20,043 nucleotides of DNA, from NCBI GenBank assembly GCA_036400075.1, contig DASWLV010000205.1:1-20043 (forward strand). Direction: 5' to 3'. How positions within the stretch are numbered: position 1 is the stretch's first letter; the number at the start of each line of letters is the position of its first letter. This document shows, in pieces, positions 13,423 to 20,043 of this stretch. Under the pieces are notes generated by a model that was given only the letters and a program-made list of their open reading frames with translations, ran no database searches and had not been told where the DNA came from. A program made the position numbers and the translations under genes. The stretch is from JALZCH01 sp036400075. GTDB lineage: Bacteria > Acidobacteriota > Blastocatellia > Pyrinomonadales > Pyrinomonadaceae.

Positions 13423-14697
13423 ATGCCGGAAAACGCGCCGATAAAAGAAAACCAAAAAGCATCGGAAAATGTCAAATTTTCCGATGCTTTTAAATTTTGG
13501 GTGTGGCTCGGTTTTGTTTCCTTCGGCGGTCCGGCGGGGCAAATCGCAATTATGCATCGCGAGCTGGTCGAACGAAAAAAATGGATAACCGAAGAAAAAT
13601 TTCTGTACGCTTTAAATTTTTGTATGCTGCTGCCTGGACCTGAAGCGCAGCAACTGGCGATTTATAGCGGCTGGCGACTGCACGGAACTCTCGGCGGAAT
13701 CGTCGCCGGAGCGTTTTTCGTCATTCCTTCGATTTTCGTTTTGCTCTTTTTGTCTTACGTTTACGCCGCTTACGGAAATCTGCCCGCAATTGCCGGAATT
13801 CTCGACGGATTAAAAGCGATTGTGCTGGCGATTGTCGTCGAAGCCGTTTTCAAAATCGGCAAAAAGGCTCTTAAAGGCTGGCAGCATTGGACAATCGCCG
13901 CCGCAGCTTTCCTCGCCATTTATTTTTTTCACATTCCTTTTCCGCTGGTTGTCGTTGCGGCGGCTCTCATTGGTTACTTGAGTTTGAAGGCTGAAAACAA
14001 CGGACAACGAACAACGAACAACGAACAAAAAACTAAAATCGGGCAAATAATTTTAGTTTTTCTCGGTTTGTGGCTCGTTCCGCTGCTCGTTATGGGCGCG
14101 ATTTTCGGTTGGCAGAGTCTGCCCGTCAAAATTTATCTGTTTTTCACGCAAGCGGCACTTGTCACATTTGGCGGCGCTTACGCGGTTTTGGCTTATGTCA
14201 ATCAAGCCGCCGTGAATTCTTACGGCTGGATTACGACGGAGCAGGCGATTGACGGTTTTGCGCTCGCGGAAACAACGCCGGGACCGCTGATAATGGTTTT
14301 GCAAAACGTCGGTTTTATGGCTGGCTGGAACAATCCGCAGGATGGATTTTCGCAGACCTTTTTCGCCATCACTTGCGCTTTGCTGACGACCGTTGCCACG
14401 TTTTTGCCGTGCTTTTTCTTTATTTTCGCGTTTGCGCCGTTTATCGAGCGTTTGCAGGATAATCAAAAATTAAAATCCGCATTGTCTGCGGTTACGGCGG
14501 CGGTTGTCGGCGTAATTTTGACGCTGGCTGTTTCATTCGGGGCGGCGGTGATTTTTTCCGCCGGAAACATAAACGTTTTCGCTTTGCTGCTCGGCGCGGC
14601 GGCGTTTTTGGCTTTGTTTCGCTTTAAAATTGACGTTTTATGGCTGATTGCGGCGGGCGCATTTTTGGGTTTATGTAAAGTTTTGTTAATAAGATAA
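13423..14697 (+). CDS. chrA: Chromate transporter ChrA (CHR family, two-domain)
   Basis: 424 residues with about ten membrane segments in two homologous halves. The first half contains WLGFVSFGGPAGQIAIMHRE then WITEEKFLYALNFCMLLPGP, the CHR signature. The second half repeats FGGAYAVLAYVNQAAV then GWITTEQAIDGFALAETTPGP. This is the long-chain form that expels chromate, or related anions, across the inner membrane. The two halves are joined by a hydrophilic linker of 7-bp repeat origin (NNGQRTTNNEQ). No ribosome site precedes the ATG at 13423, and the first codons contain a perfect 16-bp hairpin. A GTG at 13501 would start just before the first membrane helix and is the alternative. It lies between two VWA paralogues. 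Confidence 0.93.
   Translation: MPENAPIKENQKASENVKFSDAFKFWVWLGFVSFGGPAGQIAIMHRELVERKKWITEEKFLYALNFCMLLPGPEAQQLAIYSGWRLHGTLGGIVAGAFFVIPSIFVLLFLSYVYAAYGNLPAIAGILDGLKAIVLAIVVEAVFKIGKKALKGWQHWTIAAAAFLAIYFFHIPFPLVVVAAALIGYLSLKAENNGQRTTNNEQKTKIGQIILVFLGLWLVPLLVMGAIFGWQSLPVKIYLFFTQAALVTFGGAYAVLAYVNQAAVNSYGWITTEQAIDGFALAETTPGPLIMVLQNVGFMAGWNNPQDGFSQTFFAITCALLTTVATFLPCFFFIFAFAPFIERLQDNQKLKSALSAVTAAVVGVILTLAVSFGAAVIFSAGNINVFALLLGAAAFLALFRFKIDVLWLIAAGAFLGLCKVLLIR
13455..13491 (+). terminator. Perfect 16-bp hairpin in the 5' end of chrA
   Basis: 13455-13470 pairs perfectly with 13476-13491 around the 5-nt loop GTCAA. The 3' arm ends in TTTT followed by AAATTTT, which is terminator-like. It lies 76 bp after the first VWA gene's stop, so it may terminate that transcript. 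It also sits inside codons 11-23 of chrA as annotated, so it could attenuate chrA or show that chrA starts later. Confidence 0.65.
13997..14028. repeat. Heptamer repeat (GAACAAC family) inside chrA
   Basis: About four 7-bp units in tandem, the first one degenerate. They encode the linker NNGQRTTNNEQ between the two halves of the transporter. The same unit occurs inverted in the glycosyltransferase gene at 4535-4564. Confidence 0.9.
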
Positions 14698-14782
14698 ATT
14701 TTGGCAAATCTTGGCGGCGAATACTGCATCAAAGAGCCGAACCCTGTTCTCCCTAAAATCTGTAAAACCGGAGTAGCGAAAG

Positions 14783-16006
14783 ATGAAAAGAATTGCCGCT
14801 TTATTGTTGTTGCTTTTGAGCGTTGCCGTCGTCGCGGTTTCGGCGCAGTCGGGCAGAACTTCGCGCCCGCGCGTCGTACCGCAAACAACGCCTCAAGTCC
14901 CGAATCAAAATCAAACCCAAGCGCCCGCAACGCAGCCCGCGCAAAAAGCTGAAGCGCAGCCGAAAACCGCGCCCAATAGCGAAAAAGTCATTGGCGACAA
15001 TGATGACGTTTTAACGATTGAAACAAATCTGGTCACGATTCCGGTTTCGGTTTTCGACCGCAACGGGCGTTATCTTCCGAGCTTGCAGCAAACCGATTTT
15101 AAAATTTTTGAAGACGGAAAAGAGCAGGAGATTGCTTATTTCGGAACGGCGGAACAACCCGTGACCGTCGTTTTGGTTCTCGATACGAGTCCCTCTACCG
15201 AATTAAAAATCGAGGAAATTCAGGACGCGGCAATTGCGTTTGTCAATCAGTTAAAACCGAACGATAAAGTGATGGTGATCGAGTTTGACTCCAATCTTCA
15301 CGTTTTATCCGAAGTTACAAATGATAAATACAAGCTCGCCCGCGCAATTCGTAAAGCCGATTTCGGCGACGGAACTTCGCTTTACGATACGGTGGACAAT
15401 ATTATCAACCGGCGTTTGAGCCGGATCGAAGGGCGAAAAGCGGTTGTGATGTTTACTGACGGTGTTGATACGACTTCTTCCAAATCCGATTATTACAGCA
15501 CTTTGCGGTCGGCTGAAGAATCCGACGCGCCGTTTTACACGGTTTATTACAACACTTACAGGGATAACAGCTATGGCGGCGGAGGCGGCGTAATGACTTC
15601 GCCATACCCACCGATTTTTGGCGGCGGACTTCCTTTTCCTTTTCCGGGCGGAAGGATTGGGCGAAGCCCACGCGGAACTTCGGCGCGTGATTATGCCGAA
15701 GGAAAACGTTATTTGGACGAATTAACCGAAAAATCGGGCGGCAGACTGTTCAGCACCGAAACGAATGTCAGTCTGGAAGACGCTTTCTCCGGCATCGCCG
15801 AAGAACTGCGGCGACAATACAACATCGGTTATTACCCGACCGATGCCGGACAAGCCGGGCAGCGTCGGCAAATCAAAGTTCGCGTTAATCGCCCGAATGC
15901 GGTCGTAAAATCCAGAGACAGTTACATCGTCGGCGACGGCAGCTCGTCCCAGCCAATGCAGCAAAATAATCCAACTGCCAGTGCGCCGCGCAAAACCGAA
16001 GATTAA
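14783..16006 (+). CDS. Secreted VWA-domain protein, acidobacterial VWFA-related family (TIGR03436), copy 2
   Basis: 407 residues; GGAG lies 9 bases before the ATG. A signal peptide (1-21, cut near SAQ/SG) precedes a proline/glutamine-rich linker. The family opening is IETNLVTIPVSVFDRNGRYL, then DFKIFEDGKEQEIAYF. The MIDAS site is complete: DTSPS (134-138), threonine in DGTSLYDT (198), aspartate in MFTDGVDTTSS (226). A glycine/proline-rich loop (about 258-300) with GGGGG and PFPFPGG interrupts the domain at the same position as in copy 1. EELRRQYNIGYYP and KVRVNRPNAVV close it. An exported protein, probably envelope-associated. A convergent terminator follows the gene. Confidence 0.9.
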   Translation: MKRIAALLLLLLSVAVVAVSAQSGRTSRPRVVPQTTPQVPNQNQTQAPATQPAQKAEAQPKTAPNSEKVIGDNDDVLTIETNLVTIPVSVFDRNGRYLPSLQQTDFKIFEDGKEQEIAYFGTAEQPVTVVLVLDTSPSTELKIEEIQDAAIAFVNQLKPNDKVMVIEFDSNLHVLSEVTNDKYKLARAIRKADFGDGTSLYDTVDNIINRRLSRIEGRKAVVMFTDGVDTTSSKSDYYSTLRSAEESDAPFYTVYYNTYRDNSYGGGGGVMTSPYPPIFGGGLPFPFPGGRIGRSPRGTSARDYAEGKRYLDELTEKSGGRLFSTETNVSLEDAFSGIAEELRRQYNIGYYPTDAGQAGQRRQIKVRVNRPNAVVKSRDSYIVGDGSSSQPMQQNNPTASAPRKTED

Positions 16007-16029
16007 TATCTCACCCTAAGATATTGAGG

Positions 16030-16068
16030 AAAGGAGAAAAGGAAAGAAAATTCCTCTTCTCCTTTTCT
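16030..16068. terminator. Terminator between convergent genes
   Basis: A 15-bp stem with one mismatch pairs 16030-16044 with 16051-16065 around AGAAAA. The plus-strand 3' side is TTTTCT; on the minus strand the stem runs into TTTCCTCAATATCTT. It lies between the stops at 16006 and 16084 and can serve both genes. Confidence 0.8.
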
Positions 16069-16083
16069 ACGTTGTGAAAGATT

Positions 16084-16764
16084 TTAAAGCGTGCAGTCGG
16101 CGTTTTCGTTAAAGCTGCACCGAAAAAGATTCGGCGCGTTTTGCCGTGTGAAATCAAAAACGTTATGCCAGACTTTTGTTTTGCCGTAAGCCGCTTCAGT
16201 CCAACCTAATTTCTTGCGATTTCTCCAAACAAATTCGTAGGCTTCCGGCTCGTCTGCGCCTTGCAGATGTTGAGCTTCGTGCAGCAAAATCATCGCCCGT
16301 TCGGTGTCGTCCTGCGGATATTTAAAAAAGCTCTCGTAAAGCGTCACGATTTGAAACGGAAAATTCGTCGCCGCATAAGCGTCTTCGTGTCCGGTCGTTT
16401 CGTTGAGCCAATTGTCCGAAGCGCGAAACGCTACCGTGCGGCGCAGCAAAAACGTTTCACGGTCGAAGCCCCGATCTTCAAGAATCTTGACGGCGCGCTC
16501 GACGGCAGCCGCTTGTTCGGACGATAACGGCTCGGCGCTTCGGAGCAAGGAAAAATAAACTCCGCACAAAATCGCGCCGGCAATCACGACCGCCGACAGA
16601 AATCGTTTCAAAAACCAAATCGCCGCCCGGTCGAGCTTGCGGCTGGTGTCGTCTTGAAAAGCAACGGAATTTTCGGCTTTCGAGCCTAAAGCCGAACCGC
16701 AGCGGCGGCAGTTTTCATCGCTCGAAAAATTAACTAATCCGCATTCGGTGCATTTTTTATTCAT
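16084..16764 (-). CDS. Zinc-ribbon, membrane-anchored protein with an HEAQH metallopeptidase-like motif
   Basis: 226 residues from the ATG at 16762-16764; no Shine-Dalgarno is visible. An N-terminal zinc ribbon has C5-x2-C8 and C19-x2-C22. A single membrane helix follows at about 50-73. The rest would lie outside the cytoplasm if the N-terminus is inside. It contains ILLHEAQHLQGADEPEAYEF with H162, E163 and H166 in the HExxH arrangement of zinc peptidases, and acidic residues D171/E172/E174 that could complete the site. Downstream, KTKVWHNVFDFTRQNAPNLF is conserved-looking but unknown to me. It could be an envelope-anchored zinc peptidase, or the motif could be structural. The gene is convergent with the second VWA gene. 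Confidence 0.7.
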   Translation of the reverse strand: MNKKCTECGLVNFSSDENCRRCGSALGSKAENSVAFQDDTSRKLDRAAIWFLKRFLSAVVIAGAILCGVYFSLLRSAEPLSSEQAAAVERAVKILEDRGFDRETFLLRRTVAFRASDNWLNETTGHEDAYAATNFPFQIVTLYESFFKYPQDDTERAMILLHEAQHLQGADEPEAYEFVWRNRKKLGWTEAAYGKTKVWHNVFDFTRQNAPNLFRCSFNENADCTL

Positions 16765-16810
16765 CGGAGGCTATAAAGGGGTGAGATTTTTCTTATCGGT
16801 TTTGCCGCGC

Positions 16811-16839
16811 TTGACGGCTAATCTCAAAATACGTTTAAA
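16811..16839 (+). promoter_or_regulatory. Sigma-70-type promoter candidate for the dehydrogenase operon
   Basis: TTGACG (16811-16816) and TTTAAA (16834-16839) are separated by 17 bp, giving five of six and four of six consensus matches. No stronger pair is seen between 16765 and the first coding start at 16993. The leader would run through the CheB-like remnant into the dehydrogenase gene. Confidence 0.4.
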
Positions 16840-16992
16840 GATGATTTTTTTCCGAAGTTTTTATTTAGCGGCGTAATGGCGAGACAGTTTTTGAGGAAGT
16901 TTAAGCCCGGCTAATAAGTAAAACGAGAAAATAAGTCTTTTGTCCTATAGCGGACAGAGCGACCGCAATCGGGAATTTTATTATTAGGTCGA

Positions 16993-17136
16993 ATGGAAAA
17001 ACGAAATATCGCGGTCATCGGCGGTTCGGCTGAAAGCTTGAGCGTACTAAAAGAATTAGTTGGTGAATTACCGGCTGATTTCTCAAGCAGGCGCACTATC
17101 TTTAGAAACGGCGACAAAGAAGACGGCAGATGTTAA
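16993..17136 (+). pseudogene. Truncated CheB-like methylesterase N-terminus
   Basis: A 47-residue frame, ATG at 16993 to TAA at 17134-17136, begins MEKRNIAVIGGSAESLSVLK and continues ELVGELPADF. This is the start of CheB-type protein-glutamate methylesterase domains (consensus VVIGASAGGxxALxxLxxxLPADFP). The serine of the GxS motif is present, but the following GG is replaced by ES. After PADFSS the frame diverges (RRTIFRNGDKEDGRC) and ends, so about 140 residues, including the catalytic histidine and aspartate, are absent. It is a degraded gene or a very short derivative. It lies 22 bp before the dehydrogenase start and may now only act as a leader. Confidence 0.6.
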
Positions 17137-17158
17137 ATAAGGGAAGGAACAGAGTTCT

Positions 17159-18313
17159 ATGCTTGCAATGAATTACCGCGGACCTCGGCGGGTCCGCATT
17201 GATCATAAACCTGAACCGGAGATATTGCATCCGCAGGATGCGGTCGTCCGGGTCACGCGCTCTTGTATCTGCGGCTCCGATCTGCATTTATACAACGGTT
17301 CAGTGCCCGATACACGAATCGGGATGACGTTCGGACACGAGGTCACCGGCGTGGTGGAAGAGATCGGACAAGGCGTACAGAAATTGAAAGTCGGCGATCA
17401 CGTTTTAGTGCCTTTCAATATCGCCTGCGGAAAGTGTGTCTTCTGCCAACAGGAGCTTTATGGGAATTGCCACGAATCGAATCCCGAAGCGACGGCAGTG
17501 GGCGGCATTTTCGGCTATTCGCATACGGGAGGCGGCTACGAAGGAGGGCAAGCGGAATATCTCCGAGTTCCTTATGCGGACGTAAGTCCGACCCTTATTC
17601 CCGAAGGTATGGATCTGGATGATGCCGTGATGCTCACAGACGTAGTGCCGACCGGGTATCAAGCGGCGGAAATGGGTGGTATTCAGCCCGGTGATACGGT
17701 TGTAGTTTTCGGAGCCGGTCCGGTTGGAATTATGGCAGCCCGATGCGCCTGGCTCTTCGGCGCGGGGCGCGTCATCGTAATTGACCATCTGGAGTATCGT
17801 TTAGAGTTCGTGAAGAATTACGCTCCCGCCGAGGTTTATAACTACAAGGAATTGGACGATGTGGTTGTATTCCTTAAAAAGACCACCGGCTGGCTGGGAG
17901 CCGACGTTGTTATTGATGCGGTAGGCGCTGAAGCGACCGGCAGAGCGATGCAGACGCTGCTCGGCAAAACATTGCATATGGTCGGCGGAGCGGCGACCGC
18001 CCTGCACTGGGCGATCAACTCTGTGAAAAAGAGCGGAATTGTCTCCATCGTCGGCGTGTATGGACCGATTGATACACTTGTCCCGATTGGCAATGTGGTG
18101 AATAAAGGTCTGACGATCCGGGCTAATCAGGCATCGGTAAAGCGGCTGTTGCCGCGACTGATCGAGCATGTCCAGAACGGCATTCTCGACCCGAAAGCCT
18201 TGATCACGCATCACATCCCTCTGGAAGAAGTTTCGGATGCATACCGAATGTTTTCAGCCAAGCTCGATAATTGCATCAAGCCGGTGTTGATTCCGCCGTC
18301 AGCCAGAATGTAG
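17159..18313 (+). CDS. Zinc-dependent medium-chain alcohol/formaldehyde dehydrogenase-like protein
   Basis: 384 residues from the ATG at 17159, with AAGGA 10 bases upstream. It is a complete MDR-family enzyme. The catalytic zinc site is CICGSDLH (36-43) with GHE (59-61). The structural zinc site uses C90, C93, C96 and C104 in ACGKCVFCQQELYGNC. The Rossmann motif is VVVFGAGPVGIMAARC (around 190). The long insert AVGGIFGYSHTGGGYEGGQA resembles the glutathione-independent formaldehyde dehydrogenase branch. It should oxidise an alcohol or aldehyde with NAD(P)+, the substrate being unknown. The 174-residue gene follows after 12 bp with its own ribosome site. Codon use and base composition differ from the neighbouring genes, suggesting acquisition of the two-gene unit. 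Confidence 0.9.
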   Translation: MLAMNYRGPRRVRIDHKPEPEILHPQDAVVRVTRSCICGSDLHLYNGSVPDTRIGMTFGHEVTGVVEEIGQGVQKLKVGDHVLVPFNIACGKCVFCQQELYGNCHESNPEATAVGGIFGYSHTGGGYEGGQAEYLRVPYADVSPTLIPEGMDLDDAVMLTDVVPTGYQAAEMGGIQPGDTVVVFGAGPVGIMAARCAWLFGAGRVIVIDHLEYRLEFVKNYAPAEVYNYKELDDVVVFLKKTTGWLGADVVIDAVGAEATGRAMQTLLGKTLHMVGGAATALHWAINSVKKSGIVSIVGVYGPIDTLVPIGNVVNKGLTIRANQASVKRLLPRLIEHVQNGILDPKALITHHIPLEEVSDAYRMFSAKLDNCIKPVLIPPSARM

Positions 18314-18325
18314 GAAGGAAACGCT

Positions 18326-18850
18326 ATGGAAAATTTAGTTAAAAATACGGAAAATAAAGTTATAGACCCGGCGCAGGTTAAAGGTTGGGGCGTGGACGCC
18401 AATCCGAAAAACGATCCGACCTATCCGATGAAGAACCGCAACAATGGAGAACACGCGGGTTACAGTTGGGATCGCCCGCCTCAACAGCCAATCAACGTCG
18501 AAATTCTTCATTCCAACGAGCGTCCGAACGTCTCAGCCACATTCGGAACTGCGGCGCCGCCCGCGGGAGTAAGCGGCGTGATCCGCCGCGCCGCTTTTAA
18601 ATACAGCGAAAACAGCTACGGACATTGGCTGCCGCTGATGCTGGCAGACCGCGTGGATATGGTAGAAGGAGTTCTCGACGATCTCTCGTATGGACAAGTC
18701 CCCAATATCTTCGGAGAAATGGGTTGGAAGGCGGAGTGGAAACACAACAGAAAAAGTCTGGTAACGCGCGTTCTCGTCGGAACGGTTATCGCTTCCGTTG
18801 CGCTCGCTTATCTGCGGCGCAATAACGATGACTCCCAAGCAGAGAGATAA
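18326..18850 (+). CDS. Hypothetical membrane-anchored partner of the dehydrogenase
   Basis: 174 residues; GGAAGGA lies 7-8 bases before the ATG, 12 bp after the dehydrogenase stop, so the two are co-transcribed. The N-terminal ~60 residues are polar and lack regular structure (DPAQVKGWGVDANPKNDPTYPMK, EHAGYSWDRPPQQP). The middle (VSGVIRRAAFKYSENSYGHWL then LPLMLADRVDMVEGVLDDLS) looks helical. A single membrane segment (VLVGTVIASVALAYL, about 149-163) precedes a short charged tail. I recognise no named domain. The predicted shape is a cytoplasmic domain tethered by a C-terminal helix. From memory, similar proteins accompany this type of dehydrogenase in other bacteria; this is unverified. Confidence 0.75.
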   Translation: MENLVKNTENKVIDPAQVKGWGVDANPKNDPTYPMKNRNNGEHAGYSWDRPPQQPINVEILHSNERPNVSATFGTAAPPAGVSGVIRRAAFKYSENSYGHWLPLMLADRVDMVEGVLDDLSYGQVPNIFGEMGWKAEWKHNRKSLVTRVLVGTVIASVALAYLRRNNDDSQAER

Positions 18851-18992
18851 CGGTGTCCTGGCGATTCGGTGTTGATATCCGAGCATAATCTTTTAGTCTT
18901 GAGCCGATAATCAGTATCATTTAGCGGATAATTGGTTATCTCGAGGAACAAGATAAAACAGTAAGGATTTTGCACGTAAAAATCAGCTTTGC

Positions 18993-19064
18993 TGCAAAAG
19001 CCTGTTTTGTCGCAAAAGTGCTTAAACTGTTGCAAAAGCCTGTGGGAAATCGGGATTTTGCAAC
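18993..19064. repeat. Short direct and inverted repeats in the 18851-19130 intergenic region
   Basis: TGCAAAAGCCTGT occurs twice (18993-19005 and 19031-19043), 38 bp apart. GTTGCAAAA (19029-19037) is inverted at TTTTGCAAC (19056-19064). The 280-bp gap has no convincing gene. The repeats lie between the dehydrogenase operon and the terminator of the right-end gene, and may be a decayed element or transcription stop sites. Confidence 0.6.
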
Positions 19065-19078
19065 AAAGCCTCTCTGAC

Positions 19079-19120
19079 AATAAACAGTCTCAAAAAGGGG
19101 CGTTTTTGGGACTGTTTATT
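19079..19120. terminator. Long hairpin terminator
   Basis: An 18-bp stem with one G-U pair joins 19079-19096 with 19103-19120 around GGGGCG. On the minus strand the inner part reads AAAAACGCCCCTTTTTG. It lies 11 bp after the stop of the minus-strand gene ending at 19131 and probably terminates it; it may also stop readthrough from the left. Confidence 0.8.
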
Positions 19121-19130
19121 AAATCTAAAA

Positions 19131-20006
19131 TCACGGATAATAAGTGATTGTCCGATACTCAATTTCAGTTGGTTCAATAACGGTCTTACCGTCTTTATCT
19201 GAAATTTTGAAAGTACCGCTTTTAGTCCAATTTCCAGCTTTATCAAATTCTGAATAAGTGGCTTTTGAAAGAGGCTTAAGATTTAAACCAAATCTTGTAG
19301 CTTCTTCTAATAGCCCCATCTGATTATATTTATATGCCCACTTAACGATTAATGTGTTATCAAGTTTATATCCTAAGCGCTCACTTATTCGATTTCTGTC
19401 GGCGTAAGTATTTATGTATTTGTGAATTGGAAATATAATTCCAACGGCAGGCGAATTATCAGCCTTAAAATAAGCTGTTTCAATTAACTTTTGTTGCAAA
19501 TTGTATTTGTAAACAATTATTTCTGGCGGACTTAATAGTCTTTCTCCCAAATTCTTGTCAACAAGGATATATTCTTCTTTGATTTTCTTGCCATTTTCAT
19601 CAAGATGATAAATCCACTTATCTAAAATATGACCGTCTTTAAGTTGCGTGGTTTTTACGATTAGATTTTTGGTATAGGTAAATACTTCATTCTGTGAATA
19701 GACTAAATCAGTTCTTTCTTTAATTTTTCCGTCTGGATAATACTGATAAGCAAATTTTCTTGTAAATGAATTGGTCAAGCCCGCTCTCTCCGTGTAATAA
19801 CCCTTTTCGTCAAACGTCATTAATTCTTGAGGTTCGCGCCTGCCCTCTTTATTCTCATTGCCTTCGGTTATAAATTTGCTTCTTTCAATCCTTACAGTTT
19901 TTATCTTTCCTTTTAGATTAAAAACTTCCAAATCATTCTGTGTTTGAGCGTAAATTGATTGTGTAACCAATAAATAGAGTAAACAGAGCCAAATCGAGCT
20001 TTTCAT
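19131..20006 (-). CDS. Secreted protein with YD/RHS-like repeat pattern, function unknown
   Basis: 291 residues, AT-rich, with a signal peptide (1-21, cut near YAQ/TQ). The mature part is almost all beta: units of the type FDEKGYYTE, YYPDGKIKER, LDENGKKIKEEY, YKYNLQQKLIETAYF, YNQMGLLEEATRF and FDKAGNWTKSG recur every 25-40 residues. Each has a YxxxGxxxE/K pattern, similar to the YD/RHS-type or MORN-like repeats in Bacteroidota and Acidobacteriota exported proteins. No catalytic motif, no lipobox and no C-terminal sorting signal are visible. No Shine-Dalgarno precedes the ATG at 20004-20006. Its AT content resembles the TIR gene rather than the window's core genes, so transfer is possible. Confidence 0.75.
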   Translation of the reverse strand: MKSSIWLCLLYLLVTQSIYAQTQNDLEVFNLKGKIKTVRIERSKFITEGNENKEGRREPQELMTFDEKGYYTERAGLTNSFTRKFAYQYYPDGKIKERTDLVYSQNEVFTYTKNLIVKTTQLKDGHILDKWIYHLDENGKKIKEEYILVDKNLGERLLSPPEIIVYKYNLQQKLIETAYFKADNSPAVGIIFPIHKYINTYADRNRISERLGYKLDNTLIVKWAYKYNQMGLLEEATRFGLNLKPLSKATYSEFDKAGNWTKSGTFKISDKDGKTVIEPTEIEYRTITYYP

Positions 20007-20043
20007 TATCTGTATGATGCGGAGAAAGAGAAAATGTTTATTT

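Overview
The window looks like chromosomal DNA from an Acidobacteriota bacterium, probably of the Blastocatellia/Pyrinomonadaceae type. The clearest pointers are two secreted proteins of the acidobacterial VWFA-related family (TIGR03436), a C-terminal FG-GAP-like beta-propeller fragment and a secreted parallel beta-helix protein of the choice-of-anchor Q kind. The genus cannot be read from the sequence alone. Most genes have moderate GC. Three stretches look different: the AT-rich TIR gene (about 250-1555), the AT-rich secreted protein at the right end (19131-20006), and the dehydrogenase operon (17159-18850), whose codon use differs from its neighbours.

Layout. 1-124 is the 3' end of an FG-GAP-like protein, followed by a bidirectional terminator. 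187-443 is a scar: the C-terminal end of a minus-strand gene abuts the frameshifted C-terminus of a tyrosine recombinase. The recombinase remnant and a Cap12-like TIR protein (487-1527, minus) lie between this scar and the 3' end of tRNA-Phe, so they read as a decayed tRNA-associated defence island. Then come tRNA-Phe with a good promoter and terminator, recA with its terminator and a palindromic operator-like array upstream, and a small conserved-looking protein. 3390-6641 holds an ArnT-like membrane glycosyltransferase, a TPR protein that sits like an integron cassette, and a GT2 glycosyltransferase.

6766-10337 runs left to right: a heme-oxygenase-like YqcI/YcgG (GntA family) gene overlapping a DUF1989 gene, then a Gfo/Idh/MocA oxidoreductase and a serine hydrolase of the beta-lactamase fold. 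The first two form a translationally coupled pair that may act on a guanidine-type nitrogen substrate. A secreted beta-helix protein follows on the minus strand. 12081-16006 carries two paralogous VWA proteins on either side of a chromate transporter. A membrane-anchored zinc-ribbon protein with an HEAQH motif is convergent with them.

16993-18850 has a CheB-like remnant, a zinc-dependent medium-chain dehydrogenase and its small membrane partner, probably one transcription unit from a promoter near 16811. The window ends with an AT-rich secreted protein behind a long terminator hairpin. The most interesting signals are the GntA-like/DUF1989 pair, the TIR island at tRNA-Phe, the three-half-site operator upstream of recA, two families of 7-bp tandem repeats that encode hydrophilic loops in membrane proteins, and a perfect 16-bp hairpin inside the first codons of chrA.
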